Shown here: positions 24,636-33,500 of the stretch, piece by piece | Position numbering within the stretch: the stretch's first letter is position 1 | Layout of the letters: each line of letters begins with the position of its first letter | Assembly: GCA_003165315.1 (NCBI GenBank) | Contig: PLSX01000102.1 | Location: 1-34,506 of the forward strand | Source: Acidobacteriota bacterium | Lineage (GTDB): Bacteria; Acidobacteriota; Terriglobia; UBA7540 | Length of the DNA: 34,506 nucleotides | Reading direction: 5' to 3' | The notes under the pieces: model-generated | What the model was told of the DNA's origin: nothing | Database searches by the model: none | The model's input: only the letters and a program-made list of their open reading frames with translations | Program-made: the position numbers and the translations under genes

Positions 24636-26204
24636 CTATGGATTCCAGCGCCCGGCGAGCGCGGTTGGCGGGTCGGCAATTGATTGGAAGCGAACGAGGC
24701 GAACAACCGGCTGCTCTTTGATGGTAGCCAGCGGCATTATCCCTTTTTCGAGCATCTCCTCTGCCGCCGTCTGGGTCATCAAGACTTCTGCGCAGGGCTT
24801 GCTTCTCGGCTCACCCTCCACGGTGTAGACGTGAAGGGGTAAGCCTGAAATCTCCGTCAAGGCACCAGGTCGCAGAGCCCACCCTTGTAAAGTAAAAGTC
24901 TGTCCGAGCAACAAAACCGCGGCAAAAGCCGGATTCGCCCACAGATAATCGCCGTGCGCCTCCACGTCGGGAATCTCCTCGAAATCAAACAACTCGGTTG
25001 ATTCAGTCTCTTTGCCATACGGCAGGCGGATCAGAAAGCGGGGCAGCACCAACCCCAGGTAACGTGCCTCCGGAAGGCCCCGCAACGCTCGCCTAGAAAA
25101 AGCGGCTTCCGGGGTGGGCTCGGGGGTCCATTTGCGCCGATCAGGTAAGTCAGCAATGGAATCACAACCCAGGACTGTTGTGCTTGCGCCAGCGATGAAA
25201 GGAGCGCGCGCAGCCGCCGCCACCCTGGCCATGCGGCCCAGCAATTCCACGTCTTCACACGATGAATCAAAAGTGTAGTTGCCAGCAAGAATGGCCCATG
25301 GCTCGGCGCCAGGAGTTCCCACCGTCTTCTCTACCAGCAATCGGTAAGTCCCCGTGGAGGTCAAGTCCGCTGATGAAGCAAGGTCGCGAGCCAATTCCTC
25401 CTTGCTCACGTCAATCAGCAACACCTTAAGACGGGAATTCGTATCCAGGTTGCGAACCAGGAAGTAGACGGACCGCCATGCGGATTCCAAGGCCTGAAAT
25501 ACAGGAAGGTGAAGAAGAGCGCTCATCTGCGCGCTCGTCGCCAGATCTATTAATCCCAATGCCTCGGCCTGCCGGGGATCGGCCTTGGGGACTATGTGCG
25601 GGGCGATGATTCCACGCACGAATGATGTCCAGGGATCGGGGATGCGCGAAGCTTGCGGTTGTTCGGCCTTCCTTTCGGTTTCCTCCACCAACTGATCAAG
25701 GAAGTCTCCCGATAGGGCTTGTTGCACATCGGAGCTTGAATCTCTCCGGGGCGCGATTGGGGGCGGAGCACTTGCGGCGGGCGCGGTGGTTCTGATTCCA
25801 AGCTCACCTGCCGTCTCGGCAAAGGTCGCCACATCGCTCAATTTTTCCCGCGTGTCGCGCAGTTTCTGGAACAAGGGGACGTGCCGGAAAAGGCTGTCAG
25901 GATGAAACTCCTCGAAGTCGGAAAATTTCAGAGTAATGGGGTAACCATTGTCACCACCCAGGCGGATCTCCAGATGTGGATAGGTTTTGGAAAAAACGGA
26001 ATCGAAATTGTCACGGTCAATCAGCGCCGGCCGCCGATTCGCCAAAGCGTCGCCAATCTCCAACAGCCGGCGATTTCCGCGCCCGCTGAAATCGCCGAGA
26101 ACGGCTATGCGGAAGGGGGTTTCGGATCCGGGCTTTAATTCAACGGATTCGCGGCCCGCAGTGACGTCGAGATGAATCTCACCAAATGAGTGACGGTCCG
26201 GCAT
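24636..26204 (-). CDS. Natural TssB-TssC fusion with truncated TssC part (sheath-like accessory protein)
   Basis: This single 522-aa chain reads as TssB followed by TssC. Residues 30-125 match TssB: PFRIAVLGDFSG (30-41), DRDNFDSVFSKTYPHLEI (63-80), LKFSDFEEFHPDSLFRHV (92-109). A Pro/Ala/Ser linker and polar helix (135-205) follow. Residues 215-505 match TssC: LLHLPVFQALESAWRSVYFLV (230-250), LLIDVSKEELARDL (262-275), AILAGNYTFDSS, RYLGLVLPRFLIRLPYGKET (381-400), DYLWANPAFAAVLLLG (419-434). It stops where TssC has ~120 more residues, so the RFAHY...MRDRIGS block is missing. ATG 26204 is chosen over GTG 26219 because GAGGAG lies just upstream. It is probably not the main sheath, which is encoded at 1758-3774; a cap, baseplate or regulatory role is inferred. 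Confidence 0.88.
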   Translation of the reverse strand: MPDRHSFGEIHLDVTAGRESVELKPGSETPFRIAVLGDFSGRGNRRLLEIGDALANRRPALIDRDNFDSVFSKTYPHLEIRLGGDNGYPITLKFSDFEEFHPDSLFRHVPLFQKLRDTREKLSDVATFAETAGELGIRTTAPAASAPPPIAPRRDSSSDVQQALSGDFLDQLVEETERKAEQPQASRIPDPWTSFVRGIIAPHIVPKADPRQAEALGLIDLATSAQMSALLHLPVFQALESAWRSVYFLVRNLDTNSRLKVLLIDVSKEELARDLASSADLTSTGTYRLLVEKTVGTPGAEPWAILAGNYTFDSSCEDVELLGRMARVAAAARAPFIAGASTTVLGCDSIADLPDRRKWTPEPTPEAAFSRRALRGLPEARYLGLVLPRFLIRLPYGKETESTELFDFEEIPDVEAHGDYLWANPAFAAVLLLGQTFTLQGWALRPGALTEISGLPLHVYTVEGEPRSKPCAEVLMTQTAAEEMLEKGIMPLATIKEQPVVRLVRFQSIADPPTALAGRWNP

Positions 26205-26326
26205 GGGGATGCTCCTCACCTCTGCGATGTAATCTTGCCTCTAAAACTCGGTGCTGAATGGCCAGAGAAATTGTACGCTTATTGCTTCCTGCGGCCAAGC
26301 CCTGAATGGGCCTGAACAAGGAACGG

Positions 26327-26929
26327 CTACATGATAAAAGCCACCCAATCCCCTTCCCGATTGAACTCATTCAGACCCCCCACGGCGTTTTTCAGAAGGT
26401 AGCCTTTCCACTCTTCAGCTATGTCGAAAATGTTGTATCCCTGGCGTTGATTGTCGACTGCAAAGGCGGTCCATTCGAGGTTTTGATCAAATAGCAACAG
26501 AACTGCCTTGTTGGGAGTATTAACAACGTAGCCGGTTCGTTCCGAATCGGGCGACCAACGGCATAGCCCGGAAAATTTGGCGGTTTGTTTGGGGTCAAGC
26601 AAAGCATTGGACGTTGGGTTGAGCGAAGGGGTAAGAATTGGGTTCAAGGAGCGATCGAATTTCGGGCTGATCCGGCCGTTTCGAATCGGATCAAGCGAGG
26701 AATTAAACACGGGATTGAGGGAAGCGTTGACCTTGGGATTGATTTGAGGATTGAATGCCGGGTTGATGTTTGGATTGAATCGAGCGCGTGGCGGGGGTAG
26801 AGGCATGGGAGTTCTTGCCGATCTTTGCGCCGCAAGCTCCAAGAAACTATTTCGCCACGGGCGAGTGAAGGAAGGCTTCAAATGGCGCTGAAGACGACTG
26901 ACCACAGTCCACAGAGCCGCCAACGCCAA
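26327..26929 (-). CDS. Unknown protein built of two short-period repeats
   Basis: I recognise no family for this 200-aa product. Residues 51-114 form 16 consecutive four-residue units of the type hydrophobic-N-P-x (FNPN, INPA, FNPQ, INPK ... LNPT). Residues ~123-200 form a second repeat of about 21 residues with Trp at 153, 174 and 195, each in an acidic-W-x-[AG]-[FY] context (EWTAF, EWKGY, DWVAF). This looks like repeated beta-hairpins. The start is uncertain: no ATG with a ribosome-binding site is present. TTG 26929 gives the form listed; ATG 26806 would give 159 aa beginning just before the first repeat. It lies between the 116-aa gene and the TssBC fusion, in the same direction as tssK-L-M. 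Confidence 0.75.
   Translation of the reverse strand: MALAALWTVVSRLQRHLKPSFTRPWRNSFLELAAQRSARTPMPLPPPRARFNPNINPAFNPQINPKVNASLNPVFNSSLDPIRNGRISPKFDRSLNPILTPSLNPTSNALLDPKQTAKFSGLCRWSPDSERTGYVVNTPNKAVLLLFDQNLEWTAFAVDNQRQGYNIFDIAEEWKGYLLKNAVGGLNEFNREGDWVAFIM
26588..26779 (-). repeat. 12-bp period coding repeat (16 tetrapeptide units)
   Basis: On the coding strand each 12-base unit reads roughly hydrophobic codon, AAY, CCN, variable codon. On the plus strand it is visible as successive GGGTTGATG / GGATTGAAT-like words every 12 bases. Units at both ends and in the second quarter are best kept (FNPN, INPA, FNPQ, INPK, LNPV); middle units have diverged (VNAS, FNSS, RNGR, FDRS). Third-position variation shows the array is old and kept at protein level rather than a recent slippage product. 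Confidence 0.85.
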
Positions 26930-26991
26930 TAGGCTGTTCCAGCGCTCGCGGCGATGTTCCGGTTGACAGCGGAAAATTCGGCAAAGGCCAG

Positions 26992-27342
26992 CTAGACCGA
27001 ACTTACCATTTTGGTAATGCTGGAATGATCCAGGGGTTTGCGCCCACCACCCGGGAATTCAATCTCGGAATTTTCCGCGAAGAAGAGCACGCTGGCTATA
27101 AATCGCCCTTCCAAAGTCAGGTCAGCGATGGCTTCCGCCACCTGCTTCTTGCTCTCGGGAGCAGCTTGTTTTCCGGTCTTGCGGAGATGGATCAGCAGCT
27201 TGCCGGCAGGAAGACGGGCTATGCCAGACCAGCGGAAATCGGGCTTCTTATCGAGTTCCATAAGCCCGCCCCGCGCCTCAATCGCCTCAATAATTTGCCG
27301 GAAAGCGTCTTCGACACGTCCGAGAAGTTCACTATCTGTCAT
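26992..27342 (-). CDS. Small protein of unknown function in the T6SS accessory module
   Basis: This 116-aa soluble protein has no family I recognise. It starts with a helix (SELLGRVEDAFRQIIEAIEARG). The strands PDFRWSGIARLPAGKLLIHLRKTG follow, then another helix (KKQVAEAIADLTLEGRFIASVLFF) and a short polar end. It has no signal peptide or membrane segment. The start is secure: the ATG at 27342 has GAGGAGG just upstream. It is the first gene after a 247-base gap downstream of tssM and probably heads the five-gene accessory run to 21276. A small adaptor or immunity-like protein is possible, without direct evidence. Confidence 0.75.
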   Translation of the reverse strand: MTDSELLGRVEDAFRQIIEAIEARGGLMELDKKPDFRWSGIARLPAGKLLIHLRKTGKQAAPESKKQVAEAIADLTLEGRFIASVLFFAENSEIEFPGGGRKPLDHSSITKMVSSV

Positions 27343-27589
27343 CCCGCCTCCTCAAGAAATCCCTTCGCCTCAAATTTGGATGCTTAAACCCAAAAGTTTC
27401 GCGTAGGGCTATCGACTTCGACAAAGGCACAATGGATTTGGTATTCCCGCCAACCCTAACGCTTATTAGATTTATTCCATCAAGGCAGAGAAATCAACCG
27501 GAAATTAACACGATCATCCCCCAAGAATTCCCCGACTTGATCGCGCCTGAGGAGGTTGCCAATCCTCAAGCACGAAGCAAGGGTGTCTC

Positions 27590-30500
27590 TTAGCGCGCCA
27601 CGTTCGACACACACCGCAATGAAGAAAAATAGCCCTTCTGCAAAATGGGCGGGCCGCCGAGAGTATCCATGTCAAACTGCACGGTTACCGGCTTCCCGTT
27701 CGGCGCAGTCACAGGACGCCCGCCGGCGGCGCGCAGCGTCGTTTCCATATTGTAAACATTGCCATTCTGCACGGTTTTGTCGGCGTCGGCAAAGAAATGA
27801 AAAATTCCCCAGGTACCGCCGTAGCTTGGCCACGTCAAATCGGACCCGCCAGCAATTTTGACAGTGAGTGTGACACCCTGACCTGAACCGGGCCACGTAA
27901 ACTGCTGGAACGAGGAATTTCCACCGGTATAGTTCAATGCTTGGCCGTCAACATTCATAGTGACGCCACCAACGCTCTCTGTCGGGTGCGGGCGAAGCGC
28001 ATACTTGTATTGAAGCTGACCCGGCGCGCCGGAATATAGTGCTCGCTGAATCGCCGCTGCACGGTTAAAGAAGGCGAGAAACGCGGGGTTTACCGCCTGC
28101 GTCGCCGAGGGATTGACAATGTAGCCTGCGCCCTGGGGGAGCAAAAGGTTCTTCAGTGCCCCATTGTAGAACTGGCTTAACGCCCCCGTGTTTGGATCAA
28201 AAATCATCGCCATGTCCTGCGGACTGGCTTCCGCCGTAGCGCCCGGGTTAAAGGGGAACTTGGATTCAAGCGGGCTCATCTGCGCGCACAGTCCCGCACC
28301 ACTGACCGGACCGGGTTTTAGAACTGCCGAAACCGAGGTGATTGGAGCTAGAAGCAGGGCCTGCACCGTCTGGTCAATGTGGCCATCCTGGTCGATTTTG
28401 AATCCCTGGCCAATCTGATTGGCCGCCTGTTGAGCATTGGAGACATTTCCAAGGCACTGCGCCTTGGCCGCATCCTTGTCCCCCGGAGCGTTATTGGCCT
28501 GGTCAAGGCAAACCTGAAGGCCGCTGATACCTGCCACGTAGGGCTGGTTGGAACCTCCAATATACTGATCCTGGCAGTTGGGTGAAACCACCGCTTGCAC
28601 CGCCTGGAAAGCCTTCACCACATCAGGTTGATTCACCGCCGTATTCTGAGCGGCAACGCACATGAGGCCCAGAAGCGGTGACTGGTTTCCGGAAAGTTTC
28701 AGCAGCTTTTGTGAAGCGTCCGCGAGACCATTGTAGCGAACCACATTCCCACCCTTCAGGAAAGCACGCCATTGCGCAATGAAGTCCTGCTGATACCGCG
28801 CTGTAAGATCAGTGGCCGTCTTGGTTAAGTCGACGTTCGATGCATTTTCCTGTCCCAGAACCCACTGCTCACCACTGAAATACTTCGGCAAATTCTTCAA
28901 AGCATCCTGCATGAAGTTCCATCCACCCTTGGTATAAGCACCGGCTACTTCCACCCGGTCAATGACGGTTTCCGCCGAGCCAGGAAATTTCCTGTTGAAA
29001 TTGATGGATGGATTTGATTTTGCCGCCTCCGCCAACATGAACTGGTAGACGCGCTCCACACCCGAGAATTGGGAGATGTAATTGCGGGCGCGTGCCACCA
29101 CCAGCGTGTCATTTTCCGAGGAGTAGGGATTCTCGATCTTCAGCTCCTGGCTGTAAAAATCAAACTGCTTCTGCGCCAGATCCAACCTGGCTTGATCGAT
29201 GTCCCGGCCCGCCACCCACGCTTTCATCAGGACGGGGGATAGGAATAGCGTGGTGCTCTTATCGTGATTGGTGGTCGTGATCAGGTAGGCCTTCAAGGTG
29301 TCGTAAGCGGGTCCGTATTGATCATTGGGCCCGGGGGCGGCGGGCAGGGCGGAGAGCGTCTGCACCAGGTTCGCCTGGGCTTCGCCAAACAACAGGTGCT
29401 GAAAATGCTGGAAGTACGTCCTGCGCACATCGGGATAGAGAGTGTCGCCAATGTACAATCCCCAGCGCATACTCCAGGGCGCGCCATTCTGCTGATAATC
29501 CGACAAAGTATTAACCGATTGCCGAAGTGTTTCCAGCTTGGTCAGCATGTCCACGGTGGGCAGGTCCTGCCCCGTAAGGGTAACATCGGAGATTCCCTGG
29601 GCGGCATTCACCACCTGACTTTCCAGGCTTTTGTTACGCACAAATGAGACGCCAAAACCCGTGATGAAAATCAGGAGAAACACAATCGCTGCCGCCAACA
29701 AGAATCTTCTCCAAACACTGGTCTTGCTGCTGGAAGCACTGGCGGTGAGGGCCGAGGCGTCTTTCAGAAGCACATCACTGAAAACGTGCGGCAGGAAGAC
29801 CCATTGGGGCACTCGACGGGTTTCATTCGCTTCCCTCGCCTGGGCTTGTGCTGCCAGCGCCCTGGCTCTGCGAATGTCAAAGATTCCGGTGGCCCCCACA
29901 TCGCCAACCGAAGCGTTGCCTTGCGCGGCCGGTTCCTGCACCAGTGCTGGAGCTGCCGAGGTGACAGTAACAGGCCTGACGCCGGTGAAGTAAAATCCGC
30001 GCAGAAAGGGGCCTGCGCGCAACTGGCTTGGACGGCACAGGTCCACAACCATTTGAACCAGTAAAGTACGCAGCTTTCTGAATTCCCTGGGATATTCGTA
30101 AATGGTGGGCAGCCGGTTGGCGTCAAACTCCTGCGCCAACAGATCCACTCGCCGGTCGGCAAGAGACTGGAAAAGGGCGTCGAAGGCGCTTGAAATTCTG
30201 GCGGTTTCCTGCTCACCGTACACACCGGTGGTATAGGTGACGATAGGGAGCGTTGTCCCAAAAACCACCGAGGCCTGATCCGGGGTGAGGTTCCGAACAT
30301 AATCCTGGAAGAATTGCAGACGGTCGCCCCGGGTAAAGAGGATATAGACCGGCAGATTGATGCCCAGCAATTGTGAAACCTCGCGCAGGCGAGTGCGGAT
30401 GCGGTCGATGCTGGCGGCCAGGGCTTCAGGCGCGCCAGGCTTCATAAAACTTTCCGAGTCCACACAAACCAGGGCGGCGCGTGGCGCGGGGGTGCCCTTT

Positions 30501-31057
30501 CCAAATACCGAGTGAAGCTGCCGTGGCGCTAATTTTTTAATGAACCGGGCCCACCGCAAACGGTCTTGCAGCATGCCGCCGCCAGCTTCGGCAAAAACCA
30601 CTTGCCGGGTGTACCAGAAATTGGCCGTTCGTGTTGGGATCGGAACCTTATCCTGCACCGTCTGCCCCGCCAACAATTCCGGTTCGAGTCCGGAATGGAG
30701 AACCACGCTGGTTTTGGCCGAGCCAGTTTCACCCAGGACAAGATAGAGGGGGAGGTTTCCGACGCTGGCGCTCTTGCCTAACTTCGAGGTCTGAAGGCGC
30801 TTCTCCGCTTCCCGGATCAGCGCGTCAATCTCATCGCCGCCCGCTCCGCCCGGATTCATCGCCGCGCGTTCCTTGTCCCTGACGATGAACCACCAGATCA
30901 GGAGGATGAACGCCAGCAGGCCGATGAAGGCCAGGGCGCCACGCAGTATCCACAGGTTGTTGCCCTGCAGATGCAACCATGATCCGGTGAACCACGCGAG
31001 GACCAACCATCCGATAAAGAGTATTGCTGCGATCCAATACTTCAATTTGCTGTTCAC
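27590..31057 (-). CDS. tssM: T6SS membrane-complex protein TssM (IcmF/VasK)
   Basis: This 1155-aa inner-membrane protein links TssL and the baseplate to the outer envelope. Two N-terminal membrane helices (about 8-27 and 36-59) are followed by a cytoplasmic NTPase-like domain with GETGSAKTS (109-117), a P-loop with Ala where the last conserved Gly normally is. IcmF blocks VYILFTRGDRLQFF and LCRPSQLRAGPFLRGFYFTGVRP (~339-362) follow. A third helix (452-472, LLAAAIVFLLIFITGFGVSF) leads to the large periplasmic part with a C-terminal beta domain. Length is normal. Translation starts at GTG 31057 with GGGAG upstream, nine bases after tssL stops. TssJ, its usual outer-membrane partner, is not encoded in the window. 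Confidence 0.95.
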   Translation of the reverse strand: MNSKLKYWIAAILFIGWLVLAWFTGSWLHLQGNNLWILRGALAFIGLLAFILLIWWFIVRDKERAAMNPGGAGGDEIDALIREAEKRLQTSKLGKSASVGNLPLYLVLGETGSAKTSVVLHSGLEPELLAGQTVQDKVPIPTRTANFWYTRQVVFAEAGGGMLQDRLRWARFIKKLAPRQLHSVFGKGTPAPRAALVCVDSESFMKPGAPEALAASIDRIRTRLREVSQLLGINLPVYILFTRGDRLQFFQDYVRNLTPDQASVVFGTTLPIVTYTTGVYGEQETARISSAFDALFQSLADRRVDLLAQEFDANRLPTIYEYPREFRKLRTLLVQMVVDLCRPSQLRAGPFLRGFYFTGVRPVTVTSAAPALVQEPAAQGNASVGDVGATGIFDIRRARALAAQAQAREANETRRVPQWVFLPHVFSDVLLKDASALTASASSSKTSVWRRFLLAAAIVFLLIFITGFGVSFVRNKSLESQVVNAAQGISDVTLTGQDLPTVDMLTKLETLRQSVNTLSDYQQNGAPWSMRWGLYIGDTLYPDVRRTYFQHFQHLLFGEAQANLVQTLSALPAAPGPNDQYGPAYDTLKAYLITTTNHDKSTTLFLSPVLMKAWVAGRDIDQARLDLAQKQFDFYSQELKIENPYSSENDTLVVARARNYISQFSGVERVYQFMLAEAAKSNPSINFNRKFPGSAETVIDRVEVAGAYTKGGWNFMQDALKNLPKYFSGEQWVLGQENASNVDLTKTATDLTARYQQDFIAQWRAFLKGGNVVRYNGLADASQKLLKLSGNQSPLLGLMCVAAQNTAVNQPDVVKAFQAVQAVVSPNCQDQYIGGSNQPYVAGISGLQVCLDQANNAPGDKDAAKAQCLGNVSNAQQAANQIGQGFKIDQDGHIDQTVQALLLAPITSVSAVLKPGPVSGAGLCAQMSPLESKFPFNPGATAEASPQDMAMIFDPNTGALSQFYNGALKNLLLPQGAGYIVNPSATQAVNPAFLAFFNRAAAIQRALYSGAPGQLQYKYALRPHPTESVGGVTMNVDGQALNYTGGNSSFQQFTWPGSGQGVTLTVKIAGGSDLTWPSYGGTWGIFHFFADADKTVQNGNVYNMETTLRAAGGRPVTAPNGKPVTVQFDMDTLGGPPILQKGYFSSLRCVSNVAR

Positions 31058-31066
31058 AGGAACTCC

Positions 31067-31795
31067 CTAATGGGGTGTAAGTGGAGCGAGCGAGTGCAAT
31101 CCGGATGCCCCGGAAATAAGCATGAATTTGAACCCTACAAATAACAGAACGGCAAGAACCAATGCGCCCAGCGCGCCAAACAGCAGACCGGTAACCAGGG
31201 GATCCGAGGTTTTCTGCTTCACCACATCTTTCGGCGGAGCCCAGTTGGGCGCCAGCGTGCACGGTCCGCCGCGGAGACTCTGGAGCTTCTCCGCCACTGT
31301 GGTGGCAATGGCGCGCACACTTTCCTGCCCGCTCAGGCTATACCGTCCGCGGAAACCGAGCAGCAGGCAAAGGGCGTAAATTTCCAATACATCGGCGGTA
31401 AGCGGATTATCGCTTTTGGCCATCAGCCGGTCGACGCATTGGAAGAACATCTCTCCGGCCGTGTGGACGCCGAACAATTCTTCCTGCAAAGGCATCCGGG
31501 GCCAATCGGCAAAAATGGGACTGCCGGAGTTGAGGATTGATTCGTCCAGGAAAGCCACCACGGCGAACGTGGCCAGCCGCACATCGTCCGCGGCGTAGCC
31601 CCGGCGCGTTGCTTCCCCTTCCGCAACGCCGATGGCGCCCTTGATCTGAGCTCGGAATGAAGCGGCGTCTGACACCGCCTGCCGGTTGGAGCGGAAGCGC
31701 GTGATGGCGGTCAGAATCTCCTGGTAAATCAATGCCAGATTCACACGTCCTGCGCCTTGTGCCGCTGTAATCGCTGCCTGTTGTCCACCACCCAT
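31067..31795 (-). CDS. tssL: T6SS inner-membrane protein TssL (DotU)
   Basis: This 242-aa protein has a cytoplasmic DotU domain with FAVVAFLDESILNS (77-90), WPRMPLQEELFGVHTAGEMFF (98-118) and YALCLLLGFRGRYSL (140-154), the best-known family signature. A single C-terminal tail-anchor helix (~200-226) follows. No peptidoglycan-binding OmpA domain follows, so this is the short form. It forms the membrane complex with TssM and contacts TssK and TssE. The frame is open far upstream into tssK, but ATG 31795 is chosen: GAGAGG precedes it and the protein then starts at a family-like position, ten bases after the tssK stop. Confidence 0.94.
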   Translation of the reverse strand: MGGGQQAAITAAQGAGRVNLALIYQEILTAITRFRSNRQAVSDAASFRAQIKGAIGVAEGEATRRGYAADDVRLATFAVVAFLDESILNSGSPIFADWPRMPLQEELFGVHTAGEMFFQCVDRLMAKSDNPLTADVLEIYALCLLLGFRGRYSLSGQESVRAIATTVAEKLQSLRGGPCTLAPNWAPPKDVVKQKTSDPLVTGLLFGALGALVLAVLLFVGFKFMLISGASGLHSLAPLTPH

Positions 31796-31805
31796 GCCTG
31801 ACCTC

Positions 31806-33161
31806 TCACGATTCCAGGATGACGAGTAATTCAATTTCCGGATTGGGAATTTCACCCGGAATGTAGATTCCCACGCGACGGGTTTGAACGATGTGATCCC
31901 AGCACGGCCCGGCACGGCCAATGGAAAAATAGTGGCTTTCCACCTTCCGCGCCACTGCCGAAGGAGGAACTGGAACGTGCGTCAATTCCATGCCCGGCAG
32001 CGCCCTCTTTACCAGTTGGGGAACAAATTGCGCGGAGCACACCTTGACCAGTTGCAGCGTCCGGGTAATCACATCGGCATCGCCCAATGCCGAGTGGACA
32101 GAAAGCATCCAACGGGCCCGGTCCAAACAACGCTGATCCTTAATGTCGCCTTCATAAAAATAGTTGGCAGCGGATTTGAGCGGTATGGAAAGTACATTTG
32201 AGGGCGCGAGCAGGTCAAGATGCTCGTGGATGTGCCGCTCAATTTCGGCAAAGCAAACGTCCAGCTCCATATGATTGTAGAGGGGAAGATTCCGCGGATG
32301 CGAATCCAGCGCGAAGGTGCAGAGCGCTCCCCCCAAACGAAGCAGCTCAACAAACAGTTCCTCCGGGTGCCCGCGTTTGGTATAAAAAAGGTGCCGCAGC
32401 GGCCCCAGGCTGGAATTGAGGGCGTGCAGGAACCAGAACTGGCCAATCTCCTGCGCGGAAAAGCCGGTTTGAAATTTCCCCTTCGATCGGGTGTCGAGCG
32501 ACATCGTCGCGCTCTTTTCTTGCAGAATGTCGATCAGCCGGCGGGTCAGCAGCATCAGGGTTGGGCTGGCGCTGATTTGCGTGCAGGGGGGAATAAACCC
32601 TTCGTCATAGACGTAATTGCCTGATCCATCCCGGCGAATTCGCGCGATAGGCAGTGTTTGCATGTCGCCGGCATCCTCGGTATCCAGAAGCAGGTAGATC
32701 CACTTGCGCCCCAATTTCAGCGCCTTTTCATCAACCCCGGTATTGTCATCGGGAATCATTGCGGTGTCGGCGATGAAACGCGTGGGAGCGTTGGCGTCCG
32801 GTTCGGTCAGGGTGCAGTTAGGGGCGCCGGGCCGGTGGGGAGGAATGGCCATGAGCACGGTCAGGCTTTCACGCGTGGGCGGAAACAGGTCGGCAATACT
32901 GCGCGGCACAGGCAGGGGATCGCTCTCCGGCATGTTAAAGGGAAGCCCGTCCGGAAAGATCCCTCGCGCATGGACAACGGCCACTGTCCCATTGCGCAAA
33001 GCCTCGGCATCCAGTTCCAGCCCTGCGATTCCGTAGGGCTCGAACCACAGTTTCGAGATCCCGAAGTGCGTGATCTCTTCGAAAAACCGGCTTTGGACTT
33101 GAAAGTGATGCGGCCCGAGGTGCATGCCCTCTGACCACACAACTTTTGAAAGTTGCTTCAT
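31806..33161 (-). CDS. tssK: T6SS baseplate protein TssK
   Basis: This 451-aa protein connects the baseplate wedges to the TssL-TssM membrane complex. It carries the diagnostic N-terminus VVWSEGMHLGPHHFQVQ (about 7-23) and the FGISKLWFEPYGIAGLELD strands of the shoulder domain. QFWFLHALNSSLGPLRHLF and a HPEELFVELLRLGGAL block (~266-282) mark the helical neck. The C-terminal head contains ESHYFSIGRAGPCWDHI and IYIPGEIPNPEIELLVILES. Length is normal (about 440-450). It is the first gene of the minus-strand run tssK-tssL-tssM. The ATG at 33161 has no clear Shine-Dalgarno sequence. Confidence 0.95.
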   Translation of the reverse strand: MKQLSKVVWSEGMHLGPHHFQVQSRFFEEITHFGISKLWFEPYGIAGLELDAEALRNGTVAVVHARGIFPDGLPFNMPESDPLPVPRSIADLFPPTRESLTVLMAIPPHRPGAPNCTLTEPDANAPTRFIADTAMIPDDNTGVDEKALKLGRKWIYLLLDTEDAGDMQTLPIARIRRDGSGNYVYDEGFIPPCTQISASPTLMLLTRRLIDILQEKSATMSLDTRSKGKFQTGFSAQEIGQFWFLHALNSSLGPLRHLFYTKRGHPEELFVELLRLGGALCTFALDSHPRNLPLYNHMELDVCFAEIERHIHEHLDLLAPSNVLSIPLKSAANYFYEGDIKDQRCLDRARWMLSVHSALGDADVITRTLQLVKVCSAQFVPQLVKRALPGMELTHVPVPPSAVARKVESHYFSIGRAGPCWDHIVQTRRVGIYIPGEIPNPEIELLVILES

Positions 33162-33500
33162 GGAATCAACCCGGTAGTTTACTCGGCGCCGCTATCGGGT
33201 GGGCCTTCCCCCTGCTGATCAATCGATTGAACGATTCGGTGCCCGGAATCATACTACCCCTGACGGGCGGATGCATTCTATTCCAATCCATCATGCGCCA
33301 ATCTGGAGGATAGAAACCAAAGGGCAGCTAAGCATACCCAAAGACTACCCGACATGGAAGTTTATTTCCTGAAATAATCGTCGTCAATATTACAACATCT
33401 TGGCCTTGTGCAACAGATTTTCGCAATAACCGAGGGTACTACCATCGAAGACCCCACCAACGGGCCCGTAGGACTCAAAATCAAGAGAGCAGAGAGCGGT

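Noticed and set aside
26588..26779. CRISPR array or satellite DNA from the 12-base period
   Set aside because: The period is 12 bases with codon-level constraint in one frame and no spacers; it is a protein repeat.
31796..31921. 42-residue N-terminal extension of TssL
   Set aside because: It lies within tssK in another frame; ATG 31795 has a ribosome-binding site and gives the normal length.
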